A DNA stretch of 43,489 bases from Alloprevotella sp. Its GTDB lineage: Bacteria; Bacteroidota; Bacteroidia; Bacteroidales; Bacteroidaceae. Below, one piece after another: positions 43,137 to 43,489 of the stretch. The stretch's first letter is position 1. Every line of letters starts with the position of its first letter. The notes under the pieces were generated by a model that saw only the letters and a program-made list of their open reading frames with translations, did not search any database and was not told the DNA's origin. The position numbers were made by a program, and so were the translations under genes. Location: the NCBI GenBank assembly GCA_017446765.1, contig JAFSQD010000035.1, forward strand, positions 1 to 43,489, in the 5' to 3' direction.

Positions 43137-43200
43137 AGGATTTATCTTGATAAACGAAAAAGCCCCTCCCAACTGTGTACCGTCTGAAAGAGCTCCTAAA

Positions 43201-43260
43201 AAAACGCGGCTGCCTACTCTCCCGTCTTCTGGAGAGGCAACCCACCATCGGCATTGGCGC
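43201..43260 (-). pseudogene. Partial second copy of the 5S rRNA 3' end
   Basis: Positions 43206-43233 are identical to the 3' end of the intact 5S gene (CCAGAAGACGGGAGAGTAGG followed by CAGCCGC on the minus strand). The match continues, broken by small insertions, through GCCGATGGTG and GGCGCC up to about 43260. The 5' half is missing. It lies downstream of the intact 5S terminator and is itself followed by a T-run. Confidence 0.75.
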
Positions 43261-43270
43261 CGATGAGTAT

Positions 43271-43313
43271 AATAAAAAGAAACCGTCCCTCAAGCTATAT
43301 GCCCGAGGGACGG
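43271..43313 (-). terminator. Terminator of the rRNA operon
   Basis: CCGTCCCTC pairs with GAGGGACGG (9 bp) across a 13-base loop, followed on the minus strand by TTTCTTTTTATT. It starts a few bases after the 5S rRNA 3' end. Confidence 0.85.
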
Positions 43314-43319
43314 CTCTAA

Positions 43320-43431
43320 AAACGGCGGCTGCCTACTCTCCCGTCTTCTGGACAGTACCATCGGCGCAACCGGGCTTAACTTCTCTGTTCGGGATGGGAA
43401 GAGGTGGAACCCCGGCGCCATAACCACCTTG
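43320..43431 (-). rRNA. rrf: 5S ribosomal RNA
   Basis: Minus strand opens AAGGTGGTTATGGCGCCGGG, includes the conserved CCCATCCCGAACAGAGAAG and ends with GGCAGCCGCC; GGTGGT at the 5' end pairs with GCCGCC at the 3' end (helix I). About 110 nt. The 43432-43489 segment upstream is presumably the 23S-5S spacer, so an rRNA operon continues beyond the window. Exact ends are estimated. Confidence 0.93.
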
Positions 43432-43489
43432 ATAACGCGGCAGCTCTTCAGCTGCGTATCTCTGGCACAGACACTAGCTAATCGACAAA

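Overview
The window looks like a chromosomal segment of a Bacteroidales bacterium, most likely a Prevotellaceae member (inference from content, not a database match). Supporting signs are Bacteroidetes-type promoters (TTTG, then about 19-21 bases, then TAnnTTTG) in front of several genes, near absence of Shine-Dalgarno sequences, Bacteroidetes-restricted families (DUF4271, DUF3109, the HemD/DUF4271/rnpA/yidD neighbourhood, the murG-murC-ftsQ-ftsA-ftsZ-yqeY order), and secreted proteins ending in a 'YDLQGRR...KGVYI.NGKK' tail that resembles a short type IX secretion C-terminal signal.

Layout. 1-1.7 kb: tail of an unknown gene, a decayed RHS/YD-repeat fragment and a putative outer-membrane protein. 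1.7-5.7 kb: an OmpA-family lipoprotein, a tiny charged ORF, an S41 C-terminal processing protease, coaD, and divergently a DUF59/MIP18 Fe-S assembly factor. 5.8-15.2 kb: a secreted-enzyme block on the minus strand, with a multidomain GH20 beta-hexosaminidase and two tandem M6-type metalloproteases. 15.4-16.7 kb: ung and a DUF3109 gene on the plus strand. 16.8-23.3 kb: one gene for a 2158-residue secreted modular protein with no recognisable catalytic domain. 23.3-24.4 kb: about 1 kb without genes that holds a nested inverted-repeat island. 24.4-31.0 kb: half of the division and cell-wall (dcw) cluster, murG-murC-ftsQ-ftsA-ftsZ-yqeY. 31.0-31.7 kb: a non-coding stretch with a strong promoter, an 85-86 bp structured direct repeat and a terminator in front of metK. 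31.7-36.7 kb: metK, a LOG-family gene, DUF4271, a HemD-like gene, rnpA, yidD and a shortened TatD-like gene. 36.7-41.9 kb: minus-strand LOG, free-methionine-sulfoxide reductase, RidA, DPP-IV-type peptidase and an RlmL-like methyltransferase. 42-43.5 kb: tRNA-Glu with rpsT, a wrecked formylglycine-generating-enzyme-like gene, and the 3' end of an rRNA operon (5S rRNA) followed by a partial second 5S copy.

How the genes fit together. Housekeeping operons (division, translation and RNA processing, SAM supply, CoA) are interleaved with a secreted glycan- and protein-degrading set (GH20, M6 pair, S9 dipeptidyl peptidase, giant lectin-like protein), which would suit a saccharolytic or proteolytic gut, rumen or oral commensal. 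The least explained parts are the putative repeat-containing transcript upstream of metK, the inverted-repeat island at 23.7-24.3 kb and the giant modular protein. Coordinates and motif positions were read by eye; family assignments rest on recognised motifs and were not searched.
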